Shown here piece by piece: positions 1 to 8,628 of a stretch of DNA of 27,922 nt; positions within the stretch are counted from its first letter, which is position 1, and the number at the start of each line of letters is the position of its first letter. The notes under the pieces are model-generated. The model was not told where the DNA came from, ran no database searches, and was given only the letters and a program-made list of their open reading frames with translations. This stretch comes from an uncultured Rivibacter sp. GTDB lineage: Bacteria > Pseudomonadota > Gammaproteobacteria > Burkholderiales > Burkholderiaceae. A program made the position numbers and the translations under genes. The stretch lies in assembly GCA_946480925.1 (NCBI GenBank), contig CAMLLU010000072.1, positions 1 to 27,922 of the forward strand, in the 5' to 3' direction.

Positions 1-531
1 GGTGATGCCTTGTGTCGCCAGCGCCGATCTCAGCTCCGGCGTCTCTTCAAGAAAAGGGAACCGATAGGCCGCTGCGCTGGTGGCGAACGTCTTTTCATAG
101 GCCGACCGCATCGCTCGCAAGTCATCGAGCTGAGCCTGCTTGGGAAGCGAAGAGAAGTGCTCATGCGTGAATCCGTGCATGCCTACCGAGTGGCCCTCGG
201 CGTGCACCAGCCTTGCCAACTCGCGGTGCCGCGACAACGCTTCGCCAGGCATGAAGAAGGTTGCCTGCACGCATTGCCGGCGTAGCGCATCGAGCACGGC
301 GGGCGTGGACTCCGGCCGAGGCCCATCGTCGAACGTGATCACGACCTCGCCAGGTTCCAGTGGCAAGGGTGGGTACTGCGCGGTGCCGTAGGCTGCCGCC
401 TCGCGCTTGAGTACAAGCGTGCGCGACGTACCTAGCACGTCGGTTGTGCACTGTGCTGCCGTGGCAAAAGACGACATCGCCAGCCCCGCGGGTGATAGCG
501 CTCCACGTTGGCAGGGTGTTCCTTGCCCCAC
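1..531 (-). CDS. CE4 polysaccharide deacetylase (NodB fold), C-terminus cut by window edge
   Basis: About 177 residues are visible, and the gene runs off the left edge. The CE4 metal-dependent deacetylase motifs are present: TFDDGP at residues 66-71 (catalytic Asp68, metal-binding Asp69), GMHGFTH at 117-123 (metal-binding His119 and His123) and RFPFLE near 157. Family members remove N- or O-acetyl groups from polysaccharides. The start is uncertain. GTG at 531 gives a signal-peptide-like stretch ending in ATAA-Q near residue 26, whereas the first ATG is at 477 and would leave almost no signal. It follows the GH1 gene by 22 bases, so it is probably the last visible gene of the lipoprotein-porin-GH1 unit. 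In mannan context it could remove acetyl groups from the polymer or oligosaccharide, but the substrate is inferred. The second position of the His motif is Gly where Thr or Ser is common. Confidence 0.82.
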   Translation of the reverse strand, partial: MGQGTPCQRGALSPAGLAMSSFATAAQCTTDVLGTSRTLVLKREAAAYGTAQYPPLPLEPGEVVITFDDGPRPESTPAVLDALRRQCVQATFFMPGEALSRHRELARLVHAEGHSVGMHGFTHEHFSSLPKQAQLDDLRAMRSAYEKTFATSAAAYRFPFLEETPELRSALATQGIT

Positions 532-553
532 GATGGGATCGGCGCAATGACTG

Positions 554-1873
<1,320 letters not shown>

Positions 1874-1953
1874 CGGCGAGCCCGCCGGCGGGGCGACCTG
1901 CTGCGGGCCGACGACTCCTTCGGTAGATGGACGGGCTGGGCCGCGCATGGGGA

Positions 1954-3243
1954 TCAGAAGTTCGTGCGGACGCCGACGCTGGCTTTTGCGCCGAAGGGGT
2001 CGTAGCACTCGCGCGAACGGCCGGGAGCGCACAGACCACCGTAACCGGGCGCTTCCTTGAAGTCAGTCTTGCTGACGTCGACGCCCACTACCGCACGTGT
2101 GCCTTTGGCGAATTCGTAGCTCACTTCGCCACCGACCTGCATCAGGTCGCGCGTGTCGTTCGAATAGATCCACGCATAGCCTTCCGGCAACACCGTGTCG
2201 GCACTCAGCGAGAAGCGAGTGAAGTTCGCGCGGGCCCACAGGCTCCAGGGGCCGTGCCAAGCGGAAAGGAAGACGGCCGCTTGGCGGGAGCGATAGCCGA
2301 CAGCGGGGAATGCCGGGTTGACCATCTGGACCCGGTTGACCTGATTGCGGCTTGCCGACGCACCGACGCGGAACGAGCTGAACTCGTATGAGGCCAACAG
2401 CGAGGCGCCCTGCGAGCTGGTGAGCGCGCCGCTGCCCGGCACGGCAGGGAACAGGGTATCGGAGCTGTAGATGCCATCGAGGCGCCCCGTCTCGCGCCAC
2501 TGGCGGGCGGTGTAGCGCTCGTGGTAGATGGCGGCGCGTGTCGTCAGGGCACCGAACCAAGTCCCGTCGAGCAGCAGCGAGTTGCCTCTGGGTTCGGTCT
2601 TGTTGCGCGAGTCTTCCTCGGCTGCGTGGAGGACGCGGATCTCCTTGCGCATGCGGGCGCCCTTGTAGTTCGCGTAGCTGAACGTCAGGCCGTGGCTCTT
2701 GTCACCGATCACATAGGGTGAGTCGTAGGCGACCATGAGGTCCAGCATTTCGCGGCCACCGAGATCGGTCGTGCCGTCGCCTTCCAGGGCCTTCATGCGA
2801 GGGTTGAGACCTCTGCCGGCCCTGACGGTGCCGAAGTCGAGGTGACGCAGGCCCACCCAGGTGTCCTCAAGTTCCGCCTGCACATGAGGGGAGTCGCTGT
2901 AGTCCACGAAATTGGTGGAGCTGTTGCCGCCCCCCTTGGCCGCTTCCGTGACGGTGTAGAAGGCGTTGTTCAGGTAGGCAGATGCTTGGCCGCGGAATAC
3001 CAGGGTGACGTCGTCGGAAAGATCGCTCACACCGTCGACGCGGAGGTAGTTATCGCCTTGCAGTCGTGTGCGCGTCTTCTTGCACGAGGCGGAACCATCG
3101 TTCCAGCACCCGTTCATGTCCTTGCCATAGTACGTGACTATCGCCTCGGCCTTGCCGCTGAACGTGAGGTCGGTGTCGGCCTGCGCGTTGCCGGCCAGGG
3201 CGGCAATCGCCATGGCCATGGCCGTGGAAAAACGATGCGTCAT
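1954..3243 (-). CDS. Outer-membrane general porin
   Basis: The protein has 429 residues. It has a Sec signal peptide (residues 1-22, ending GNAQA), alternating short beta strands with aromatic girdle residues throughout, and a C-terminal Phe in the final strand (VGVRTNF), the usual signal for outer-membrane assembly. RAGRGLNPR and RAGRG-like segments resemble betaproteobacterial trimeric porins (Porin_4 type). The start ATG at 3243 is preceded by CAGGAGA at good spacing. It is the second gene of the unit behind the lipoprotein (44-base gap) and is followed by GH1, so it probably admits mannan oligosaccharides or their breakdown products to the periplasm. Four Cys residues form two close pairs (46/54 and 405/413), which is unusual for a porin and could be loop disulfides. 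Substrate preference is inferred from context only. Confidence 0.88.
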   Translation of the reverse strand: MTHRFSTAMAMAIAALAGNAQADTDLTFSGKAEAIVTYYGKDMNGCWNDGSASCKKTRTRLQGDNYLRVDGVSDLSDDVTLVFRGQASAYLNNAFYTVTEAAKGGGNSSTNFVDYSDSPHVQAELEDTWVGLRHLDFGTVRAGRGLNPRMKALEGDGTTDLGGREMLDLMVAYDSPYVIGDKSHGLTFSYANYKGARMRKEIRVLHAAEEDSRNKTEPRGNSLLLDGTWFGALTTRAAIYHERYTARQWRETGRLDGIYSSDTLFPAVPGSGALTSSQGASLLASYEFSSFRVGASASRNQVNRVQMVNPAFPAVGYRSRQAAVFLSAWHGPWSLWARANFTRFSLSADTVLPEGYAWIYSNDTRDLMQVGGEVSYEFAKGTRAVVGVDVSKTDFKEAPGYGGLCAPGRSRECYDPFGAKASVGVRTNF

Positions 3244-3287
3244 CGCTGCGATCTCCTGAACTCGAAAGAATGGGGTTGACGGTGCGA

Positions 3288-3962
3288 TCAGCTCGCGCTG
3301 CGCAGGGCTCGGATCTGTTGCAGGTACAGCGGCCCTTGATAGCGGACGCGGTTGCCGCCCAGGCGCAGGATCAGGTCCTTCGGCGAGCCGGTGGCCGAGC
3401 CGATGCGGCAGGTCACGGTTTGCGCCAGGTAGGGCTTGCCGGCGATGGTGATCTGCTCGGGCAGCCGCAGGTCCGGCCAGTGTTTGGTTTCGCTCCAGGG
3501 CGAGTTCAGCGCGCAGCCGATCTGCATCGGGCCGCGGGGCCTGCCATTGGCGGCGGGCACGAGCACGCGCAGGTTGATCGCCTGCGGCAGCGGCTCTTCC
3601 GGCCACTGGACCTTCAGGTTGGCGTCGCCCCAGTCCTTGGACTGGAAGTTGACCGTCACCTTCAAACCCAGCCCGGGCTCGACGCTCATCTCCGTGGCCG
3701 CGGTGTCTTCCGAGGAGTTCCACCCCAGGCGCCAGCCGCCGGTGCTGCCATCGGCAAAGGTCCACTCGCGCAACGCGACCGGCTGTGCCACCGCAGGTTG
3801 AGCTTGTTCAGCGACGACAGGTGCAGGGGCTGCCGCAGCAGGGGGCGCCGTGACTTCGGTGGGCGCTGGCGCCTTGGTCCTGGTCATGCATCCGGCAAGG
3901 CCGGCGATGGCGACAAGGCAGAGCGCGCTGAATGACGAAGCGGGAAGAGAGGTGGTCTTCAT
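3288..3962 (-). CDS. Lipoprotein with one carbohydrate-binding-like beta-sandwich module
   Basis: The protein has 224 residues. The N-terminus is a lipoprotein signal (hydrophobic stretch ending LAGC, Cys25), followed by an Ala/Pro-rich linker to about residue 62. A single beta-sandwich-like module fills the rest. It starts with REWTFADGSTGGWRLGW and contains WGDANLKV, and it carries Cys150 and Cys185 in positions matching the Cys pair of the modules in the secreted proteins at 24088-24996 and 25139-27556. The fold resembles galactose-binding-like carbohydrate modules, so it may bind mannan at the cell surface. This is inference, as no catalytic motif is seen. It is the first gene of the minus-strand unit and has a clear promoter and operator upstream. 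The ATG at 3962 has AAGGG about seven bases before it. Confidence 0.72.
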   Translation of the reverse strand: MKTTSLPASSFSALCLVAIAGLAGCMTRTKAPAPTEVTAPPAAAAPAPVVAEQAQPAVAQPVALREWTFADGSTGGWRLGWNSSEDTAATEMSVEPGLGLKVTVNFQSKDWGDANLKVQWPEEPLPQAINLRVLVPAANGRPRGPMQIGCALNSPWSETKHWPDLRLPEQITIAGKPYLAQTVTCRIGSATGSPKDLILRLGGNRVRYQGPLYLQQIRALRSAS

Positions 3963-4013
3963 GTGAATCCCTTGTGGCCTTCAGATCGATAGGCTGGACT
4001 TGCCTGGAGACGC

Positions 4014-4037
4014 ATCACAGTTCAAATAAACTGTGAT
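4014..4037. repeat. 9-bp perfect inverted repeat in the leader of the lipoprotein transcript
   Basis: The arms ATCACAGTT (4014-4022) and AACTGTGAT (4029-4037) are perfect complements around a six-base loop. It abuts the operator at 4039-4049 and lies downstream of the predicted minus-strand start site, so it would form a hairpin near the 5' end of that transcript or act as a second protein-binding site. The half-site order is opposite to that of a CRP site. Confidence 0.7.
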
Positions 4038-4038
4038 T

Positions 4039-4049
4039 GTTTACTAAAC
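4039..4049. promoter_or_regulatory. Operator palindrome GTTTACTAAAC (LacI-type, proposed)
   Basis: This is a perfect odd-centred 11-bp palindrome. It begins eight bases downstream of the -10 box of the minus-strand promoter, so it covers the predicted transcription start, a classic repressor position. The same element occurs at 20226-20236, and variants occur at 20366-20376 and 25069-25079. Binding by either of the two LacI-type proteins encoded here is inferred. Confidence 0.75.
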
Positions 4050-4057
4050 GTATGGAG

Positions 4058-4086
4058 ATTCTGGGCTGCCATACTGGTCACGTCAA
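4058..4086 (-). promoter_or_regulatory. Sigma70-type promoter for the lipoprotein-porin-GH1 unit
   Basis: On the minus strand, the -35 hexamer TTGACG (4081-4086) and the -10 hexamer CAGAAT (4058-4063, four of six consensus bases) are separated by 17 bases. The operator palindrome follows eight bases after the -10. The same layout is found before the sugar-binding protein gene at 20244-20272, which supports the assignment. Confidence 0.65.
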
Positions 4087-4171
4087 GCAGCGTCGCTGCG
4101 CGATTACCCGAATGAAGTCAAAGATCTGCGTTAAAACCCACACTGGACCATCGGGCATGGCATGGGCGAAT

Positions 4172-4185
4172 TGTTTATGTAAACA
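4172..4185. promoter_or_regulatory. Even-spaced operator-like palindrome before regulator 1
   Basis: The half-sites TGTTTA and TAAACA are separated by TG. They share the GTTTA/TAAAC core of the 11-bp operators but carry one extra central base. The site lies about 45 bases upstream of the regulator 1 start, which suggests autoregulation. Whether both spacings are bound by the same protein is open. Confidence 0.55.
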
Positions 4186-4229
4186 TCGCTATATCAATGA
4201 CGAAAGGATTTCCAAATCCTTGTGAAGGG

Positions 4230-5225
4230 ATGACCGTGGGGCAAAAAAGCACGACGATCCGCGATATCGCTGCAGCGGCAGGGGTGTCGATAGGGACGGT
4301 GTCGCGCGCGCTGAAGAATCAGCCGGGGCTTTCGGCACAGACGCGCAGCGAAGTGGTCGAAGCCGCCGAGCGCCTGGGCTACGACATTTCGAAGCTGCGT
4401 GGCGGCAAGCCGCGGCGCATGCTGTTCCTGTTCAACCGGGCTCATGCGTCGCTGAGCGCGAACCCGTTCTATTCGGTGGTCCTGCAAGGAGTCGAGCGGG
4501 TCTGCCACGACGAAAACGTCGCGTTGAGCCTGCTGTCCGTGGGCGCGGGCGAGCCGGTGGACGTGCTCATCCGCCGGCATGAGCCGGACGTACTGCTCGC
4601 GGCCGGGTACTTCGAGCCCGAGCTGCTGGTGCGCATCAAGGCTTGCGACTTGCCCGTGGTGCTGGTGGACCACTACGACGCCGCCTGCTACAGCGTGAAT
4701 GACGACAACGTGCAAGGCGCCTGGCTGGCCACCCGGCATCTCATCGAGCAGGGCGCACAGCGCGTGGCGATGATCGTCGGGCCGCTCGCCCACCATTCGG
4801 TGGCGCTGCGCGTGCGCGGCTATCGCAAGGCCCTGTTCGAGGCCGGATGCCTGGCCGACCCCGACCTCGAAGTGATGCTCGACCCCGGCTTGCCCTATGA
4901 CGAAGCGGCACGGCGCGCGATGCAGCGGCTGCTGAGCCTAAAGCAGCGGCCCGACGCCGTGTTCGCCTACAACGACGAGACTGCGCTCAACGCGATGCAG
5001 GCGTGCCGCGACGCGGGCCTCGTGCTGCCGCGCGACATCACCTTCGCCGGTTACGACGACATCGCGCAGGCCTCGACCAGCCAGCCCGCGCTGACGACGA
5101 TCCGCGTGGACAAGGAAGGGCTGGGCCGCCACGCGGCCGAGCAGCTGATCCATGGGCATGAGCCGGTAGGAGAACAGTTGCTGCCGGTCGAACTGGTGGC
5201 ACGCCAGAGTTCGGTGCGGGGCTGA
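4230..5225 (+). CDS. LacI family transcriptional regulator 1
   Basis: The protein has about 331 residues, typical of the LacI/GalR family. The N-terminal helix-turn-helix reads TIRDIAAAAGVSIGTVSRAL and is followed by the hinge region (RLGYDISKLR). A periplasmic-binding-protein-like ligand domain follows, with HHSVALRVRGYRKA, DAVFAYND and FAGYDDIAQA as family landmarks. Such proteins usually repress sugar genes until a sugar binds. It is transcribed divergently from the lipoprotein-porin-GH1 unit and shares with it an intergenic region holding two operator-like palindromes. The start is not certain. ATG 4230 has AAGG only two bases before it, GTG 4236 has AAGGGA at ideal spacing, and the further upstream ATG 4197 has no ribosome-binding site. 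It is clearly paralogous to regulator 2 at 8625-9650. Confidence 0.93.
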   Translation: MTVGQKSTTIRDIAAAAGVSIGTVSRALKNQPGLSAQTRSEVVEAAERLGYDISKLRGGKPRRMLFLFNRAHASLSANPFYSVVLQGVERVCHDENVALSLLSVGAGEPVDVLIRRHEPDVLLAAGYFEPELLVRIKACDLPVVLVDHYDAACYSVNDDNVQGAWLATRHLIEQGAQRVAMIVGPLAHHSVALRVRGYRKALFEAGCLADPDLEVMLDPGLPYDEAARRAMQRLLSLKQRPDAVFAYNDETALNAMQACRDAGLVLPRDITFAGYDDIAQASTSQPALTTIRVDKEGLGRHAAEQLIHGHEPVGEQLLPVELVARQSSVRG

Positions 5226-5231
5226 CCTTCG

Positions 5232-5251
5232 CCCGCCCTTGCAAGGGCGGG
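5232..5251. terminator. Convergent-gene hairpin, possible bidirectional terminator
   Basis: CCCGCCCTTG (5232-5241) is perfectly complementary to CAAGGGCGGG (5242-5251). It fills the gap between the stop of regulator 1 (plus strand) and the stop of the alpha-galactosidase (minus strand). No T-run follows on either side, so termination would rest on the GC-rich stem. Confidence 0.5.
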
Positions 5252-7390
5252 TCAGTCCAGCGCCGTCACGTCCATCACCAGCGCCGATTCGCCGGCAAGG
5301 CGCGGTAGCGCGAGGCCGGCATTGCGCAGCCATGAGCCGTGCAGCACGGCACCCTCGGGTTGTGACCACGCCTCATGCAACGCCGAGCGGCCGCCGCCGG
5401 GCAGTTCGGGCAGCAGGTGTGAATCGAGCCGTCTCACACGGTAGCGCCGCTGCGCATCGAGCATCGGCAGTCGAAGCGAGGGGCTGTAGCGTTGCGCGGT
5501 GGGCTCCAGCCGGTACACCAGCAGCACCAGTTGCCGGTCGTCGCCATGCGCCTGCCAGACGATGCCGTCGCCCGCCTCGCCGAGCTGGACGGCGCAGCCG
5601 TGCAGGCGCCCCCGCAACTGCTTGTACAGCGCGATCCACCCTGCCAGGCGCTGCCGCGCGGCCGCATCGAGGCGACGAACGTCCGTCTCCACGCCCAGGT
5701 GCAAAGGCAGCGCAACGGCGGCTCGGAAGTCCAGCGACTGGCTGCGCCCCGTCGTGTGGGCGGGGGCAGGGCCGACGTGCGCGCCCAGCACCTCGGGTGG
5801 AAAGAACTGCAGCGCGCCACGCTGGATGCCCACGCGTGAACGGGCGTCGTTGCAATCGCTCGTCCAGACGCGGTGCGTGTGCCGCAGCACGCCCAGGTCG
5901 ATGCGCGCCCCGCCGGACGAACAGCTTTCGATCTCGAGCTGCGGGTGGGCATCGCGCAGGCGCTGCATCAGGCGGTAGAGCGAGCGCACCTGGGCCCGGT
6001 AGGCTGCCCGCCCACCGCTGCCTGCCGTGGTGAGGTCGCGATTCATGTCCCACTTGAAGTAGCTGATCGGCACCTCGCGCAGCAAGGTGTCGAGCCGGCT
6101 GAAGAGGTGGTCGGCGACTTCCTGGCGTGCCACGTCGAGCACCAGCTGGTTGCGTCCAGTGAGCAGCGGCCGGCTGTCGAGCTGCAGGGCCCACCCGGGG
6201 TGGTTGCGGTACAGCTCGCTGTCCGGGCTCACCATCTCGGGCTCTACCCACAGGCCGAACTCCATGCCGAGGGCGTTCACGCGCCGGGCCAGCGGCGCGA
6301 GCCCCTGCGGGTACTTGTGCTCGTCGGGCCACCAGTCGCCCAGTGCAGCCCGGTCGCTGTGGCGGCCGTGGAACCAGCCGTCGTCGAGCACGAAGCGTTC
6401 GACGCCGACCTGGGCCGCAGCCTCCGCGAGCGACTCCAGCGCCTGCATGTCGTGATCGAAGTAGATCGCCTCCCAGGTGTTCAGGTGCACGGGGCGCGGC
6501 CTCATTCCGGCAGTTGGCCAGGGCAGGGCCGCACGCACCGCGGCATGGAAGCTCGCTGCCAGCCCGTTGAAGCCGTGGGTCGAGCAGGCGGCGTAAAGCT
6601 CCGGCGTGGCGATCGACTCACCCGGCGCGAGCTCCACCTCGCCCGGTGCCAGCCATTCCCCCAGTTGCCATTGAAAGCCGCCTTCGGCCAGCGGCTCGAT
6701 GGTCTGCTGGTGGTTGCCCGACCACGCGAGGTGCGCGCCGTAGACGAGGCCGGTGTCGGCGCTGGCCTGCGGGCCCATCACCAGGGCGCCGGGGAAGCAG
6801 TCGTGCGAGGTGCGTCCGCGCCGGTTCTCACGCCGCCAGAGGCTGTGCGTGAGAGGTTCGGTTTCGGCGCGGAACTCGTTGGCCCACTGGCCATGGAACG
6901 AACGCACACGATCGCACGTGCCCGGCAATGGCAGCGTGCCGGCCGCCAGCCATTGCAGCTGCAGCAGGGCGGCACCTTCGTTGACCAGCGTAGTGCGTAG
7001 GCGCAGCACGTCGTCACCGCCCAGCTGCATTTCGAGCTTCGCCACGAGCTGCGCCACGTGGTCGTGCAGCTCGAACACGACGCTGCGCTGCGCATCGACT
7101 TCGGTGACGTGGCATGCATCGAACTGCTGCGCGAAGTCCCGCCCCTGCCGGTGCGCGAGCAACGCGCTCTGGCCGAACCAGCCCACGCCGAAGGTCGGCA
7201 ACACCGAGAGCGGGCGTTCCTCTTCGAGCGACGACGGCGGTACCGGCCGCGTATCGCGCAGCCACGGGCCAGGGGTGCAGCCTTCGGGCAGCCGTGGGCC
7301 CCAGTAGCGCCACAGCGGCGCTTCGTGGCTGCCGCATTCGAGCACCACGCTGACGTGCGGGCTGTGCAGGGTGATGTAGCGGCGTTCCAT
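5252..7390 (-). CDS. GH36 alpha-galactosidase
   Basis: The 712-residue protein has the length and layout of a bacterial GH36 alpha-galactosidase: an N-terminal beta-supersandwich (to about 290), a (beta/alpha)8 barrel and a C-terminal beta domain. The nucleophile is Asp448 in YFKWDMNRDL, and the acid/base is Asp512 in WTSDCNDARSR. FVLDDGWFHGRHSD (333-346), GLWVEPEMVSPDSELY (379-394) and the SCSSGGARIDLG segment near 489 are diagnostic. It removes alpha-1,6-galactosyl side groups from galactomannan or galactoglucomannan oligosaccharides. No signal peptide is seen, so it acts on imported oligosaccharides. ATG 7390 has GAAGGA seven bases upstream and lies 14 bases after the isomerase stop. It is the last gene of the long minus-strand run. 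Confidence 0.95.
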   Translation of the reverse strand: MERRYITLHSPHVSVVLECGSHEAPLWRYWGPRLPEGCTPGPWLRDTRPVPPSSLEEERPLSVLPTFGVGWFGQSALLAHRQGRDFAQQFDACHVTEVDAQRSVVFELHDHVAQLVAKLEMQLGGDDVLRLRTTLVNEGAALLQLQWLAAGTLPLPGTCDRVRSFHGQWANEFRAETEPLTHSLWRRENRRGRTSHDCFPGALVMGPQASADTGLVYGAHLAWSGNHQQTIEPLAEGGFQWQLGEWLAPGEVELAPGESIATPELYAACSTHGFNGLAASFHAAVRAALPWPTAGMRPRPVHLNTWEAIYFDHDMQALESLAEAAAQVGVERFVLDDGWFHGRHSDRAALGDWWPDEHKYPQGLAPLARRVNALGMEFGLWVEPEMVSPDSELYRNHPGWALQLDSRPLLTGRNQLVLDVARQEVADHLFSRLDTLLREVPISYFKWDMNRDLTTAGSGGRAAYRAQVRSLYRLMQRLRDAHPQLEIESCSSGGARIDLGVLRHTHRVWTSDCNDARSRVGIQRGALQFFPPEVLGAHVGPAPAHTTGRSQSLDFRAAVALPLHLGVETDVRRLDAAARQRLAGWIALYKQLRGRLHGCAVQLGEAGDGIVWQAHGDDRQLVLLVYRLEPTAQRYSPSLRLPMLDAQRRYRVRRLDSHLLPELPGGGRSALHEAWSQPEGAVLHGSWLRNAGLALPRLAGESALVMDVTALD

Positions 7391-7404
7391 GTGGCGATCC
7401 TTCG

Positions 7405-8628
7405 TCAGCGTGCCGGTGCCTTCTGCAGGCCGAGTGCGCGCAGCACGTCGTAGCAGGCACCCATCGTGTGGTAGTCGGTCTTGCCGGCCGGGCTTTTTTC
7501 GTCGGTGAGCTTGCGGTTGTCGGGCGAGAGGATGCGGTACCAGGCGCCGTGCTGGTGGTCGACGAAGTGCTCCCAGCTGTAGGCCCAGATGCGGTCGTAC
7601 CACTCCCAGTACCGGGTTTCGCCGGTGCGCACGGCCAGCCAGGCTGCGGCCGCGAAGCTTTCGGCCTGCACCCAGAAATACTTGTCGCCGTCGCACACCT
7701 CGCCGTCGGGCCCGAAGCCGTAGACCAGCCCGCCATGGGCGGGGTCCCAGCCGCGTTGCATGGCGGTGTCGAAGAAGTGCCGTGCCTTCGGCAGCAGCCA
7801 GTCGGCCGGCGCGTGCCGCTCCAGCTGCAGCAGCAGCTTGGCCCACTCCGTGAGGTGGCCGGTCTGGAAGCCCCAGGGCCGGAAGATATTGGTCTTGTCG
7901 TGGCGGTTGTAGTCCCAGTCCACCGACCAGTCGCTGCGGTAGTGCTCCCACACCAGTCCATCGGCCAATGCCGCCTGCCTGAGCGTCACGGACTGCGCCA
8001 GCAGCTCCGCGCGGCGCAGGAAGCTGCCCGACCCCGTGGCTTCGAAGGCGGCCAGCATGGCCTCGCAGGCATGCATGTTGGCGTTCTGCCCGCGGTAGCT
8101 GCCGAGCCGCCAGTCAGCGTCGGCTTCGTCGGCATAGAGGCCGTGCTCGCGCTCCCAGAAACGATGCTCCATCAGCTCGAAGGTGGCCCACAGGCCGGGC
8201 TCGGCTTCGCGCACGCCGGCCATCAGCGCATGGGCATGTGCCAGCAGCACGAAGGCCAGGCCGTAGCAATGGTTCGTGCCGTCCTGCACGGTGGCCTGCG
8301 AGCCGCCCCAGTCGATCTGCCAGGCATGGCCGCCATTCGGCTGGCGATGCGCCTTCTGCAGGAAGCGCAGGCCGTGGCGCACGAGCGACGGTTCGTGTGC
8401 CTCGCCGAAGTGGCGCGAGGCCATGGCATGGTTGAACACGAAGCGCGTGCTGCTGACCAGGTGGCGCGTGCGCCGGTCGTAGACGGTGCCGTCGTCCTTG
8501 AAGAAATGAAAGAAGCCGCCGGTCTCGTCGATCTCGCGGCGGGCATAGAAGTCCAGCGTGCGGCGCACGTGCTGCCGCAGGAATTCAGGAGAGCGGAAAT
8601 CGGGTGTGGCCATGGTTCGTGAGGTCAT
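7405..8628 (-). CDS. AGE family sugar isomerase, D-mannose isomerase-like
   Basis: This 407-residue member of the N-acylglucosamine 2-epimerase superfamily has an (alpha/alpha)6 barrel. SYRGQNANMHACEAML (177-192), RPWGFQTGHLTEWAKLL (250-266, His258) and KTDYHTMGACYDVL (His387) correspond to the YihS/mannose isomerase branch rather than the disaccharide epimerase branch. His258 and His387 match the two catalytic histidines of that branch. The predicted reaction is interconversion of D-mannose and D-fructose, feeding mannose freed by the beta-mannosidase into glycolysis after phosphorylation. ATG 8628 overlaps the stop of regulator 2 (ATGA), which suggests translational coupling. A second in-frame ATG at 8613 is possible. 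The exact sugar is inferred from family and context. Confidence 0.85.
   Translation of the reverse strand: MTSRTMATPDFRSPEFLRQHVRRTLDFYARREIDETGGFFHFFKDDGTVYDRRTRHLVSSTRFVFNHAMASRHFGEAHEPSLVRHGLRFLQKAHRQPNGGHAWQIDWGGSQATVQDGTNHCYGLAFVLLAHAHALMAGVREAEPGLWATFELMEHRFWEREHGLYADEADADWRLGSYRGQNANMHACEAMLAAFEATGSGSFLRRAELLAQSVTLRQAALADGLVWEHYRSDWSVDWDYNRHDKTNIFRPWGFQTGHLTEWAKLLLQLERHAPADWLLPKARHFFDTAMQRGWDPAHGGLVYGFGPDGEVCDGDKYFWVQAESFAAAAWLAVRTGETRYWEWYDRIWAYSWEHFVDHQHGAWYRILSPDNRKLTDEKSPAGKTDYHTMGACYDVLRALGLQKAPAR

Noticed and set aside
3244..3765. Upstream extension of the porin frame overlapping the lipoprotein gene
   Set aside because: The signal peptide starts at 3243 with a good ribosome-binding site, and the extension lies out of frame over a better-supported lipoprotein.
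4014..4037. CRP-like site
   Set aside because: The half-sites are inside-out relative to the TGTGA-TCACA arrangement and the spacing is wrong.
4197..4229. N-terminal extension of regulator 1 from ATG 4197
   Set aside because: There is no ribosome-binding site before 4197, and the residues before the helix-turn-helix are not family-like. ATG 4230 or GTG 4236 fits better.
5232..5251. Attachment or integration site
   Set aside because: No integrase, tRNA or direct repeats are nearby. A GC-rich palindrome between convergent stops is more simply a transcription end signal.
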